A DNA stretch of 64,000 nucleotides, taken from positions 37,904 through 101,903 of the forward strand of contig JAVMKI010000057.1 in the NCBI GenBank assembly GCA_031732755.1. Reading direction: 5' to 3'. The notes under the pieces were generated by a model that worked only from the letters and a program-made list of their open reading frames with translations, was not told the DNA's origin and did no database searches. Source of the stretch: Contendibacter sp031732755. GTDB taxonomy: Bacteria > Pseudomonadota > Gammaproteobacteria > Competibacterales > Competibacteraceae. The position numbers and the translations under genes are program-made. Positions 51,459-60,824 of this stretch are shown here, piece after piece. How positions within the stretch are numbered: the stretch's first letter is position 1; each line of letters begins with the position of its first letter.

Positions 51459-52971
51459 TATCCTTGTCATCTTTGGTGACGATATCGGCCAATCCAACCT
51501 CAGTGCCTACACGCATGGATTGGTCGGCTACAAGACACCGAACATCGACCGCATCGCTAAGGAAGGCATCTTGTTCACCGACTACTACGCCGAGAACAGT
51601 TGCACCGCGGGACGTGCGACGTTCATCACCGGGCAGTCCGCGTTCCGGACCGGCCTGACGAAGGTTGGGGTGCCGGGCGCCCCGATCGGCCTTCAGGCCC
51701 GCGACATCACCATCGCACAGGCGATCAAGCCCCTCGGCTATGCCACGGGTCAGTTCGGCAAAAACCACCTGGGCGATCGGGACGAGTTCCTGCCGACGAA
51801 CCACGGCTTCGACGAATTCTTCGGCAACCTCTACCATCTGAACGCCGAGGAGGAGCCGGAGCGTCCGTACTGGATGAGTAACAACCCCGACTTCCTCAAG
51901 TCCTACAACCCGCGCGGGGTGATTCACAGTTTTGCCGATGGCAAGATCACGGACACTGGCCCGCTCAACAAAAAGCGGATGGAAACCATTGACGATGAAA
52001 CCACGGCCGCCTGCATGGATTTCATTGATCGCCAGGTCAAGGCGCAAAAGCCTTTCTTCGTGTGGATGAACTTCACGCGGATGCACATTTTCACCCACGT
52101 CCGCGAGGCGTACCGCGGCAAGGGGGGTATGGGCCGGGGTAACGAGTACGCCGACGGCATGTGGGAGTTCGACCAGGATGTCGGTAAGCTGCTCAAGCAG
52201 CTCGACGATCTGAAGATCGCCGACAACACCATCGTGGTGTTCACCACCGACAACGGGCCGAACTTCTTCACCTGGCCCGATGCCGCCAATTCGCCGTTCC
52301 GCAGCGAGAAGGACTCCAACTGGGAAGGTGCCTTCCGGGTGCCGGCGATGGTCAGATGGCCGGGTCACATCAAGCCCGGTGAGATCGTCAACGGGATGTT
52401 TTCTGGGCTGGACTGGTTCCCGACGCTGATGGCCGCGGCCGGGGACACGACCATCAAGGAACGGCTGCTGAAGGGCGCCCAGGTCGGCGACAAGACCTTC
52501 AAAGTGCACCTGGACGGCTACAACCAGTTGCCGCTGCTGACCGGTCAGACCGACAAGTCCGCGCGCGAGGAGTACTTCTACTTCGACGACGATGGCGAGC
52601 TCGTGTCGATGCGCTACGATGTCGTCCTGCCGGATGCGACCAATCCGACGGCCTGGAAGCTCGTTTTCGCCGAGCAGCGCGCGGTCGGAGGGTTCGACAT
52701 CTGGAGGAACCCGTTCACCAGCCTGCGCACACCCAAGATTTACAACCTGCGCATGGATCCCTATGAGCGCGGCGACGTCGGTCCGACCAACAACTGGAAT
52801 GAGTGGAACACGCAGAACGTCTACCTGATCTTCGAGGGAATTCGGCGAGCGTCGGAATTCCTGAAGACCTTCGTCGAATATCCACCGAGCCAGAGTTCGG
52901 CCTCCTTCTCGATCGACCAGGCGGTCGAAAAGCTTAAGATGGAACTGCAACAGCAGAAAGAGAAGAAATAG
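51355..52971 (+). CDS. Secreted Cys-type sulfatase (arylsulfatase family)
   Basis: This 538-residue precursor has a Sec-type signal peptide cut after residue 29 (SAVAA) and a sulfatase alkaline-phosphatase fold. It has the metal-binding FGDDIG near residue 40. The formylglycine motif is CTAGR with Cys83, which must be oxidised to formylglycine for activity. It also has KNHLGD and VVFTTDNGPN at the second metal-site region. The start is GTG 51355, next to a strong GGAGG Shine-Dalgarno sequence; ATG two codons later is an alternative. The organic sulfate substrate is unknown. The next gene is a membrane spermidine-synthase-like protein that begins 49 bases downstream. Confidence 0.92.
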   Translation: MKMKVKLAALLSIAALAAMGLAAGSAVAAEEKKPNILVIFGDDIGQSNLSAYTHGLVGYKTPNIDRIAKEGILFTDYYAENSCTAGRATFITGQSAFRTGLTKVGVPGAPIGLQARDITIAQAIKPLGYATGQFGKNHLGDRDEFLPTNHGFDEFFGNLYHLNAEEEPERPYWMSNNPDFLKSYNPRGVIHSFADGKITDTGPLNKKRMETIDDETTAACMDFIDRQVKAQKPFFVWMNFTRMHIFTHVREAYRGKGGMGRGNEYADGMWEFDQDVGKLLKQLDDLKIADNTIVVFTTDNGPNFFTWPDAANSPFRSEKDSNWEGAFRVPAMVRWPGHIKPGEIVNGMFSGLDWFPTLMAAAGDTTIKERLLKGAQVGDKTFKVHLDGYNQLPLLTGQTDKSAREEYFYFDDDGELVSMRYDVVLPDATNPTAWKLVFAEQRAVGGFDIWRNPFTSLRTPKIYNLRMDPYERGDVGPTNNWNEWNTQNVYLIFEGIRRASEFLKTFVEYPPSQSSASFSIDQAVEKLKMELQQQKEKK

Positions 52972-53020
52972 GGTCGCGGCGTTTGGCGCATGACTCGCTG
53001 GCCGCGGAGGCCGGCGAGCC

Positions 53021-55591
53021 ATGCTGTGCTCTAAGTTTGGCAGGTTCGAAGCGATGGCAAAAAAGAAGCGACCCACGCTCGAAGCCACTGGCGGCATCGC
53101 CGCGAGCGAGGTGGCTGGCGGCATGACCCAGGTCGCTGTCTTGCTGCTGGTGATGTCCGGCACCGCCGGGCTCGTCTATCAGTTGCTATGGGTAAAGCAA
53201 CTGTCCCTGGTGGTCGGCGCCGACGTCTTCGCCGTGACGACGGCGGTCAGCGCATTCTTCGCGGGCCTGGCCATTGGCAGTTATGGCTTTGGCAAACGCG
53301 CGGATCGCCTCGCCCGCCCGCTTCGTCTTTACGCGTTCGTGGAAATTGGCATTGGCGTCCTAGGCGTATTGGTGACTTTGCTGATCGGCCAATCCGCGCC
53401 GTGGTTCGCGTGGTTGGAAACTCACACCGGCCCGGTTGCCTGGGCACTTCCGTTCGTGCTTGTCGGTTTGCCCGCCGTCCTGATGGGCGGTACGGTTCCG
53501 CTGATGATGCGCGTCGTTGCGCCCGCCGCCGCGCGCGTGGCCGCTGTCGGAGGACATCTCTACGCCGCCAATACCGCAGGGGCGATTCTGGGCGCATTAC
53601 TCGCCCCCTTCTTGTTGATTCCGCTGTTTGGCGTCCTTAGTTCGGCATTTGTCGCTGCGGCAATCAACGTTGCCGTGGCATTCATCGCCCTGTTCGTTGC
53701 GCGCTCCCGCGAGGCTCGGGTTTCTGTCCAAACGGCTTCCGCCTTACCCGAGGCTGCGCGTCGCAACCGTCTTGCTTTGGGTTTGTATTCCACCATCGGC
53801 GGTTTGGCATTGGGCTACGAAGTGATCTGGTCGCAAGCCATCGTGCAATGGACGAGCACCCGCAGTTTTGCCTTCGCGGTCGTCTTGGCCACCTACCTGG
53901 TTGGAATCGTTCTCGGTAGCGCCTGGTATGCGCGCCGCGCGGATCGAACCAGCGACCCGTGGGGGAGTTTGGGACTACTCATCGCGGCGGTCGGGCTTTC
54001 CGGCTTGGTGGGAATTCTTTTTGCCGGCCATTGGCTCTCGTCCGTCCAGGTCAAGGCAGCGACCTGGATGTTCCACCTGACGCAGCGGGAATCTTGGGCC
54101 ATGGCCGCGCGATTCGTGGTCGCGGCGGGCTGGATTGTGCTCGTTCCCACTTTTCTGCTGGGCGCGGCTTTCCCAGCGGCGTTGCGTTTGACTGCCGAAT
54201 CCGCCACTTTCGGTCGGGACACGGGGAGGGTGCTCGCGCTGAATACGCTCGGCGGCATTGCGGGTACTCTGCTGGCAGGGTTCGTCCTCGTTCCCAGGCT
54301 TGGCTTGGAGCGTAGCTTGGCGCTGATGTCCGCCGTCGCGGCGACGGTGGGAATCGTTGCGGTAGTCAAGGGAACATCGGTTTCCCGACGATTGCGGTGG
54401 GCCACTTTCGCTTGCAGCGGCTTGGTCGTCGCGATGGGAATCAGTCTGGGGCCTGATCATCTGGCCCGCCTTTTGGCCGAGGCACGCCATGGTCACCTGC
54501 TGTTCCACGAGGCCAGCGCCGCCGGCACGGTGGCCGTCATCGAGCAAGGTTCGGGACGGAATCGCTTCCGACGACTGTATATCCAGGGCGTCTCGAATTC
54601 CGGCGATTCGATGACCTCCTTACGCTATATGCGTTTGCAGGCCTTGCTGCCTTTGATCATTCATCGCGGTACACCGCGCGACGTCCTAGTGATCGGCCTC
54701 GGCACCGGGATCACCACCGGCAGCCTCCTGCACTATCCAGGATTGGAACGACGGGTTTGCGCGGAATTGTTGCCCGCCGTGGTTCGTGGCGCGGCCCTGT
54801 TTGAAGGCAATAACGGAGTCGCCACCGATCCGCGCATTGACGTTCGATTGCGTGATGGGCGGCGAGAACTGCTGCGCAGCAAGGACAGTTATGATCTCAT
54901 CACGCTCGAGCCTCCTCCGCCATCGGCTGCTGGCGTGGTCAACCTTTACTCCACGGACTTTTACCGACTGGCAGCCAGCCGTTTGCACACCAACGGCCTC
55001 GTGGCCCAGTGGCTGCCTCTGCCCACCCAGACCGACGGCGACACCCGCTCACTGGTCCGCAGCTTTCTCGACGTCTTTCCCTACGCCACATTGTGGACAA
55101 CGGAGCTGCATGAAATGCTGCTCGTCGGCTCCCTCGACCCCATCGAGCTCGACGCCACCCGTATCGCTGCCCGCTTCAATCAACCGGGGGTTGCCGCTGC
55201 GTTGCGCGAGGTAGGCATTGCCTCGCCCGCCGCCCTGCTGGCCACCTGGCTCACCGACCGCGCCGGATTGGAGCGTTACGCGGCAAACGCCCAGCCGACC
55301 ACCGACAACCGGCCGCGCATTGAATACGGCGCATGGGTTATGCCGGGCGAATTCATCTCAACATTGCAGGCGCTGAATGATCTGCGCACAGCGCCGCCCC
55401 TGGTCAATGCGGACGCCATTCCGGAGAGAGAAATCTCAACCGAGCATCAGAAGCTTATCGCCTTTTACGAAGCCGGGATTTACGCCTACCAACGGGATCG
55501 GTTGCGATGGCAGGAAACCATGAGGTGGCTGCTCACCCAGGATCCAGAAAACCCTTACTACCTATGGTTCATTGGAGCGTCGGACGCATGA
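53021..55591 (+). CDS. Membrane spermidine-synthase-like protein (fused transporter-like and SpeE-like domains)
   Basis: This 856-residue protein has an N-terminal membrane region (about residues 35-480, some twelve helices; GTAGLVYQLLWVKQLSLVVG is typical). A C-terminal spermidine-synthase-like fold carries the nucleotide-binding VLVIGLGTGITTGSLL near residue 550. The methyltransferase-like pocket lacks clear polyamine residues, so true aminopropyl transfer is doubtful. Similar proteins are annotated as fused MFS/spermidine synthase; their function is unknown. Start ATG 53021 has a GGAGG Shine-Dalgarno sequence at about 10 bases; ATG 53054 is an alternative. Its stop overlaps the moxR start (ATGA), tying it to the MoxR/Bat operon. 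Confidence 0.82.
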   Translation: MLCSKFGRFEAMAKKKRPTLEATGGIAASEVAGGMTQVAVLLLVMSGTAGLVYQLLWVKQLSLVVGADVFAVTTAVSAFFAGLAIGSYGFGKRADRLARPLRLYAFVEIGIGVLGVLVTLLIGQSAPWFAWLETHTGPVAWALPFVLVGLPAVLMGGTVPLMMRVVAPAAARVAAVGGHLYAANTAGAILGALLAPFLLIPLFGVLSSAFVAAAINVAVAFIALFVARSREARVSVQTASALPEAARRNRLALGLYSTIGGLALGYEVIWSQAIVQWTSTRSFAFAVVLATYLVGIVLGSAWYARRADRTSDPWGSLGLLIAAVGLSGLVGILFAGHWLSSVQVKAATWMFHLTQRESWAMAARFVVAAGWIVLVPTFLLGAAFPAALRLTAESATFGRDTGRVLALNTLGGIAGTLLAGFVLVPRLGLERSLALMSAVAATVGIVAVVKGTSVSRRLRWATFACSGLVVAMGISLGPDHLARLLAEARHGHLLFHEASAAGTVAVIEQGSGRNRFRRLYIQGVSNSGDSMTSLRYMRLQALLPLIIHRGTPRDVLVIGLGTGITTGSLLHYPGLERRVCAELLPAVVRGAALFEGNNGVATDPRIDVRLRDGRRELLRSKDSYDLITLEPPPPSAAGVVNLYSTDFYRLAASRLHTNGLVAQWLPLPTQTDGDTRSLVRSFLDVFPYATLWTTELHEMLLVGSLDPIELDATRIAARFNQPGVAAALREVGIASPAALLATWLTDRAGLERYAANAQPTTDNRPRIEYGAWVMPGEFISTLQALNDLRTAPPLVNADAIPEREISTEHQKLIAFYEAGIYAYQRDRLRWQETMRWLLTQDPENPYYLWFIGASDA

Positions 55592-56565
55592 ACACTACGA
55601 ATACCCACAACCAAATACTCGATCTGAAGAATCGCATGGCCAAGGCCATCATTGGCCAGGAGCATGTTATCGAACAATTGCTCATCGCTTTGTTGGCCAA
55701 TGGCCATGTCCTTATGGAAGGGTTGCCCGGCCTGGCGAAGACGCGCACCATCAAGAAGCTGGCCGCCAATCTGGAAAGCGAGTTTCGCCGCATCCAGTTC
55801 ACCCCCGACCTGCTTCCCAGCGATATCACCGGGACGGAGATTTATGTGGGCGAAGCGGAAGGCGACAAGTTCCAGTTCCAGCAAGGGCCCGTTTTCGGGA
55901 ATCTGATCCTGGCCGACGAGATCAATCGCGCACCGGCCAAGGCGCAGTCGGCCTTGCTGGAAGCCATGGAGGAGCGCCAGGTCACGGTTTCAGGAAAAAC
56001 GTACAAGCTGCCCGAGCTTTTTCTGGTTCTCGCCACGCAAAACCCCATTGAGCAGGAAGGCACGTATCCGCTGCCGGAGGCGCAGATGGATCGCTTCCTT
56101 CTCCATGTCTTCGTCGGTTATTCAAGCGACGACGATGAACGGAAGATCCTGAGACTGGTTCGTGGCGAAGACGCCGGTTTGAAGGACAAGGAAGACGGCA
56201 AGCTCGCCGAGCAAATCGTTTTTGACGCGCGGAAGGAAGTCCTTGCCGTGCAAGTGGCCGAGGCCGTGGAGAAATACATCGTCGCCGTGATTGCGGCCAC
56301 GCGCCGCCCAGGGGATTTCAAGGATGCGCCGTTTTCCAAGTGGATCAAAATCGGCGCGAGTCCGCGCGGCACCCTGGCCCTGGATCGTGGGGCGCGTGCC
56401 CGCGCCTGGCTGGATGGCCGAGACACTGCCACGCCCGACGACGTGAAAGCGGTTACCCACGCCTGCCTCCGCCATCGCCTCATCCTGACCTACGAGGCCG
56501 AAGCCGAAGGCGTCACGAAGGACACCGTTCTGGATGAAATCCTGAAGCAGGTTGCTGTCGCATGA
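55588..56565 (+). CDS. moxR: MoxR-family AAA+ ATPase
   Basis: This 325-residue AAA+ ATPase has Walker A GLPGLAKT, Walker B LILADEINRAPAK, sensor 1 LATQNPIEQEGTYPLPEAQMDRF and the C-terminal lid with SPRGTLAL. MoxR ATPases act as chaperones or assembly factors together with von Willebrand A (VWA) proteins, for example in methanol dehydrogenase or nitric-oxide and CO-dehydrogenase activation. It is the first cytoplasmic gene of the Bat-like operon; every junction here is a four-base ATGA overlap or a similar short overlap. Confidence 0.94.
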   Translation: MNTTNTHNQILDLKNRMAKAIIGQEHVIEQLLIALLANGHVLMEGLPGLAKTRTIKKLAANLESEFRRIQFTPDLLPSDITGTEIYVGEAEGDKFQFQQGPVFGNLILADEINRAPAKAQSALLEAMEERQVTVSGKTYKLPELFLVLATQNPIEQEGTYPLPEAQMDRFLLHVFVGYSSDDDERKILRLVRGEDAGLKDKEDGKLAEQIVFDARKEVLAVQVAEAVEKYIVAVIAATRRPGDFKDAPFSKWIKIGASPRGTLALDRGARARAWLDGRDTATPDDVKAVTHACLRHRLILTYEAEAEGVTKDTVLDEILKQVAVA

Positions 56566-57566
56566 GCACGCTTGCGAAAAACGGCACAGACCGTCAAGGG
56601 ATGAATTCAGGTCCCTCGCGCTCTGATCGTTCTGCCGTTCGCACTGCCTTGCCCGGCGTCTATGCGAGCTTGCAGGACCTGGTCGCGTCGCAGCGTCGAG
56701 CCAGCGGTTTCAGCTTTTTGCCCCGCCAGCCGATTCACTCACTCCTCGCCGGGCGGCACGCCTCGCGCCTGCGCGGACGCGGGCTGAACTTCGAGGAAAT
56801 CCGGCGCTACCAGATGGGCGATGACATCCGCCAGATCGACTGGAAGGTTACGGCGCGCACGCGCAAGACACACAGCCGCGTCTTCACCGAGGAACGGGAG
56901 CGCGCCACGCTGCTGCTCGTGGATCAGCGCATCACGATGTTTTTCGGCAGCGTCAAGAACATGAAGTCCGTCACCGCCGCCGAGGCCGCCGCGCTCGCCG
57001 CATGGCGCGTGCTGGCCCAGAAAGACCGCGTTGGCGCCTTGGTGTTCAACGATTCAAGGATTGAAGAGATCCGCCCGCAGCGCAGCCATTCCACGGTGAT
57101 GCGAATTCTCCACGCGGTCGTTCAACAAAACCATGCGCTTTCAGTGACCGGCGGTGCCCAGGCCAATCCCGGCATGTTCAATGAGGTGCTCCGGCATTGC
57201 GACCGGCTGGCCAAGCACGATTGCCTCATTTGCGTCATCAGTGACGCTTACGGCCACGATGAGGAGTCGCGCCAACTGCTTACGCGCATCGCTTGGCACA
57301 ATGATGTGCTGTTCGCCTTCATCCACGATCCCCTGGAAGTGGAATTGCCTGCTGTCGGGCCGTTGGTATTCAGCGATGGCTACCAGCAACTGGAGGTGGA
57401 TACCAGCAACCGCGGCTTTCGTGAACGCTTCCGCGCTACATTCGCCGAGGAACGCGCCGCCGGGCGAAAGTTTCTCCTGCAACGGGTAACTCCGGTGCTC
57501 CCGTTGAGCACCAGCGAAGACGTGGCCGAACAAGTCCGCCGTCAATTGGGAGCACGCTTGCGATGA
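56562..57566 (+). CDS. DUF58 domain-containing protein
   Basis: This 334-residue protein of the DUF58 family normally accompanies MoxR. The hallmark is RRYQMGDDIRQIDWKVTARTRKTHSRVF, followed by a VWA-like fold (TLLLVDQRITM). It probably acts as the VWA-like partner of MoxR. Its gene overlaps moxR and the DUF4381 gene by four bases each. Confidence 0.92.
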   Translation: MSTLAKNGTDRQGMNSGPSRSDRSAVRTALPGVYASLQDLVASQRRASGFSFLPRQPIHSLLAGRHASRLRGRGLNFEEIRRYQMGDDIRQIDWKVTARTRKTHSRVFTEERERATLLLVDQRITMFFGSVKNMKSVTAAEAAALAAWRVLAQKDRVGALVFNDSRIEEIRPQRSHSTVMRILHAVVQQNHALSVTGGAQANPGMFNEVLRHCDRLAKHDCLICVISDAYGHDEESRQLLTRIAWHNDVLFAFIHDPLEVELPAVGPLVFSDGYQQLEVDTSNRGFRERFRATFAEERAAGRKFLLQRVTPVLPLSTSEDVAEQVRRQLGARLR

Positions 57567-58162
57567 ACACTGACGCCACCAGCCTCGATCGGCTGCACGA
57601 CATCATCGTGGCCCCGCCCGTCCCCTGGTGGCCACCTGCGTCGGGTTGGTATTGGGTGCTGGGGCTGATGGTCGTCATGCTGCTGGCGGCATTGATCACA
57701 GGACTCATGCGCTGGCAGCACAACCGCTATCGCCGTGAAGCGTTGGTTGAACTGGCGCGTCATGAAATGGCCTTGCAGAACGCAGAGTTGCGCAGCCCTG
57801 CCTTGTTGAGCCTTGCGGAACTCTTGAAACGTACCGCGGTGACCGCATTCCCGCGCGAAGACGTTGCCACGTTGACTGGACTGAAATGGTTTGAGTTTCT
57901 CGATGACACCGCGAGAGGCTCACGTTTCCGCAATGCGCTCGGCGCTACGTTGGAAAACGCCATCTACGATCCGCGCACCGCTGACACGCTTGATCCGCAG
58001 AGACTCCACTCCGTGGTGGAGGCGATTCGCCATTGGATCAAATTTCACGACACCAGGCTTGAACCGCAGGCAGGAGGCGCGCCGGACAATGAGCCGGCGG
58101 ATGGTCCGCCGATGCCCGCGCTGTCTGCTGTCGGACAACTGCCGGAGAAGGGCCCATGCTGA
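57563..58162 (+). CDS. DUF4381 domain-containing membrane protein
   Basis: This 199-residue protein has one transmembrane helix (about residues 30-50), preceded by VAPPVPWWPPASGWYW, a motif typical of DUF4381 proteins in MoxR operons. A cytoplasmic helical part follows. The molecular role is unknown, probably as a membrane link for the MoxR/VWA complex. It overlaps the neighbouring genes. Confidence 0.85.
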   Translation: MNTDATSLDRLHDIIVAPPVPWWPPASGWYWVLGLMVVMLLAALITGLMRWQHNRYRREALVELARHEMALQNAELRSPALLSLAELLKRTAVTAFPREDVATLTGLKWFEFLDDTARGSRFRNALGATLENAIYDPRTADTLDPQRLHSVVEAIRHWIKFHDTRLEPQAGGAPDNEPADGPPMPALSAVGQLPEKGPC

Positions 58163-60120
58163 CGCTCGCCTACCCATGGCTGCTCGTCTTGTTGCCGTTG
58201 CCATTGCTGGTCTGGTGGCTCGTGCCGGCACGTCGCGAAACTCGACAGGGGTTGGTCGTTCCCTTCCTCGCGCGCTTGGCCGAGCAGAGCGGTCAGCGCC
58301 CGCTGAAAGGCGCCGTGATTCTTCGGGGTGGTTGGTGGCGTTGGCTAGCGGTGTGCTTCTGCTGGACCTGCGCCGTGTTCGCTCTAGCGCGTCCCCAAAT
58401 CATCGAACCGCCGATTACCAAGGAAATACCCGTGCGTGATCTTATTCTAGCTGTTGACCTGTCCGGCTCGATGGCGACCAAGGATTTTAAGAATGCGAGC
58501 GGACAGACGGTGGACCGCCTCACCGCCGTGAAGGAAGTGCTGGACGCCTTTCTGGCGAAGCGCCAGGGCGATCGCGTGGCGTTGATTTTCTTTGGCAGCG
58601 CTCCGTTCGTGCAGGTGCCGTTTACCGAGGATTTGAAAGTCTGCCGCCAGCTCATGGACGAGGCGCAGGTGAGCATGGCCGGGCCGCAAACGGCATTCGG
58701 CGACGCCATTGGCCTGGCCATCAATCTGTTCGATCGCAGCGAGGCCAAGGAACGCGTGCTCATCGCGCTCACCGACGGCAACGACACCGCCAGCCAGGTG
58801 CCGCCCCTGAAGGCGGCTCAGATCGCGAAAGACAAGGGCATCACCATTCACACCGTCGCCGTTGGCGATCCGCGCGCGGTGGGTGAGGACGGGCTGGACG
58901 AAAACACGCTCAAGCAGGTCGCCTCGACAACCGGAGGGCTCTACGCCCATGCCGCCGACACCCGGCAATTGGATGAGATTTACAGCCACCTCGACAAACT
59001 GGAAACCCGCAAGGCGCAAACGATCTCACATCGCCCCCGACACGACATTTATTGGTGGCCGCTGGCGGCGGCCTTGATGGTCTCGATGTTCCTCCATATT
59101 GGCCAGCTTCTGCGGCCGAAGACCTCAAGAAGGGTAAAGACGGAATCACCCGGTCGTGCCTTTGCCTCTTTTACGCCCTTTTCCTTGGCCGCATTATGGC
59201 CCTTGTCCTTCCATTTCATCCGTCCGGCCTGGCTGCTTGCACTCGCTCCCGCGGCGCTGCTGTGGTGGCTCCTGCGCCGACGCAATGACGCAAAGCAGCC
59301 GTGGCGTGGCATCGTTGCCCCGCACCTGCTCACACACCTGTTGGGCGGGGAGGAGAAGAAATCCCACCTTGGCCCATTGGAATTCATTGGTCTCGGCTGG
59401 CTGCTTACGGTGGTCGCCATCGCCGGGCCGACCTGGAAACAGGAGCCCGCGCCTTTTGCGGATGACGTCGCCGCCATCGCCATCGTGGTGAAGGTTTCAC
59501 CCTCGATGACCACGGAGGACGTTCAGCCCAGTCGCCTGGCACGCGCCACTGATAAAATCCATGACCTGCTCAAGGAACGGGGTGCCGCGAAGACTTCGCT
59601 GATTGCCTATGCGGGGAGTGTCCATGTGGTCATGCCACCCACGAAGGACAGCGGCATTATCGATACCTTTGCCCGGGCGCTCGACCCGAAGATCATGCCC
59701 GTGGTCGGCGATGTGGCGGCGGAGGCCCTCAAGCTGGCGGATCAGACCCTGGTGGAGGCCGGCGGCGGGTCGATTCTGTGGATTACCGACAGCATTGCGG
59801 CGGAGCAGAATGCGCCTTTGTCGTCCTGGAGGAAGTCTTCCGGTACAGCAGTGCGCTTGATGCCCCCGTTGTTTCCGGGCCCCGAGCTGGATGCAGTGAT
59901 TACAGGTGCCCGCGTTGTGAACGCCAGCGTCGTTCGACTTGCCGCAGACGATACCGACATTCGGGAACTGGCCAGCGCTTCGAAGTTTGCCAGTGCCAGC
60001 GGCGGTGATACAAACCGTCGCTGGGCGGAAAGCGGCTACTGGTTGACGCCCCTGATTGCGGCCCTCCTGCTGCTGTTCTTTCGCAAGGGATGGATGGTTC
60101 CAAGGGGTATGACACGATGA
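58156..60120 (+). CDS. Fused BatA-BatB-like protein with two von Willebrand A domains
   Basis: This 654-residue protein contains two BatA/BatB-like halves, each with flanking transmembrane helices and a VWA domain. The first VWA keeps the metal-ion-dependent adhesion motif DLSGS at 101-105. The second has KVSPS near residue 445 in place of the expected DxSxS, so metal binding is probably lost. The fusion replaces the separate batA and batB genes of typical Bat operons. It lies between the DUF4381 and TPR genes with overlaps on both sides. Confidence 0.88.
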   Translation: MLTLAYPWLLVLLPLPLLVWWLVPARRETRQGLVVPFLARLAEQSGQRPLKGAVILRGGWWRWLAVCFCWTCAVFALARPQIIEPPITKEIPVRDLILAVDLSGSMATKDFKNASGQTVDRLTAVKEVLDAFLAKRQGDRVALIFFGSAPFVQVPFTEDLKVCRQLMDEAQVSMAGPQTAFGDAIGLAINLFDRSEAKERVLIALTDGNDTASQVPPLKAAQIAKDKGITIHTVAVGDPRAVGEDGLDENTLKQVASTTGGLYAHAADTRQLDEIYSHLDKLETRKAQTISHRPRHDIYWWPLAAALMVSMFLHIGQLLRPKTSRRVKTESPGRAFASFTPFSLAALWPLSFHFIRPAWLLALAPAALLWWLLRRRNDAKQPWRGIVAPHLLTHLLGGEEKKSHLGPLEFIGLGWLLTVVAIAGPTWKQEPAPFADDVAAIAIVVKVSPSMTTEDVQPSRLARATDKIHDLLKERGAAKTSLIAYAGSVHVVMPPTKDSGIIDTFARALDPKIMPVVGDVAAEALKLADQTLVEAGGGSILWITDSIAAEQNAPLSSWRKSSGTAVRLMPPLFPGPELDAVITGARVVNASVVRLAADDTDIRELASASKFASASGGDTNRRWAESGYWLTPLIAALLLLFFRKGWMVPRGMTR

Positions 60121-60824
60121 CCTTCAACCAAAGCAAACGCAGACGCCAAACAAACGCAGGGAAACAGCCCTCGCTGCCTTTGCGCTCTTCTATTCCTTGG
60201 GTCATTGGGCTCCTGTTCTTGTTGGTCCTTACGGTCGGAACGGTGCGTAATCCCCACTTTTGGCTGACGGCTGACCAGCGCGGGGATCGTTTGTTCGCCG
60301 AGAAAAAATATGCTGAAGCGGCCAAGGCTTACGCCGATCCATGGCGCATCGGCGTGGCGCAATATCGCGATGGGCAATTCGAGGCGGCGGCCAAGACCTT
60401 TGCCCGCGTGCCGGGCGCGGACGGCGCGTTTGATCAGGGCAACGCGTGGCTGATGCGCGGCAAATATGACGAGGCCATTGAGCGGTATGACCGTGCTTTG
60501 GGCTTCCATCCCGGCTGGAAGGAAGCGGAGGACAACAAGGCATTGGCTCTAGCGCGTAAAGAGATGCTGGCGGAGTCCAGCAAGTACCGGGCTGAGGAGT
60601 CCGCGAACGCCTACAAACCGCAGGAAATTAAATTCGATCTGAAGGGCGAGAACAAGGAGGAGGGAAAGCCAACCGAGATGAACGGAGAAAAGATGTCGGA
60701 TGCCGAGCTGCGCGCCCTGTGGCTGCGTCGTGTGCAAACGACTCCGGGTGATTTTCTGCGGGCGAAGTTTGCCTACCAGGCGGCATCGGTGGGACAACCG
60801 TCCGGGACAGGAGGAACACCATGA
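60117..60824 (+). CDS. BatC-like membrane protein with TPR repeats
   Basis: This 235-residue protein has one N-terminal transmembrane helix (about residues 27-46) and a TPR region (about 52-150: GDRLFAEKKYAEAAKAYADP and DQGNAWLMRGKYDEAIERYDRAL). A charged tail follows. The order after the VWA gene and the architecture match BatC in Bat operons. It overlaps both neighbours by four bases. Confidence 0.82.
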   Translation: MTFNQSKRRRQTNAGKQPSLPLRSSIPWVIGLLFLLVLTVGTVRNPHFWLTADQRGDRLFAEKKYAEAAKAYADPWRIGVAQYRDGQFEAAAKTFARVPGADGAFDQGNAWLMRGKYDEAIERYDRALGFHPGWKEAEDNKALALARKEMLAESSKYRAEESANAYKPQEIKFDLKGENKEEGKPTEMNGEKMSDAELRALWLRRVQTTPGDFLRAKFAYQAASVGQPSGTGGTP

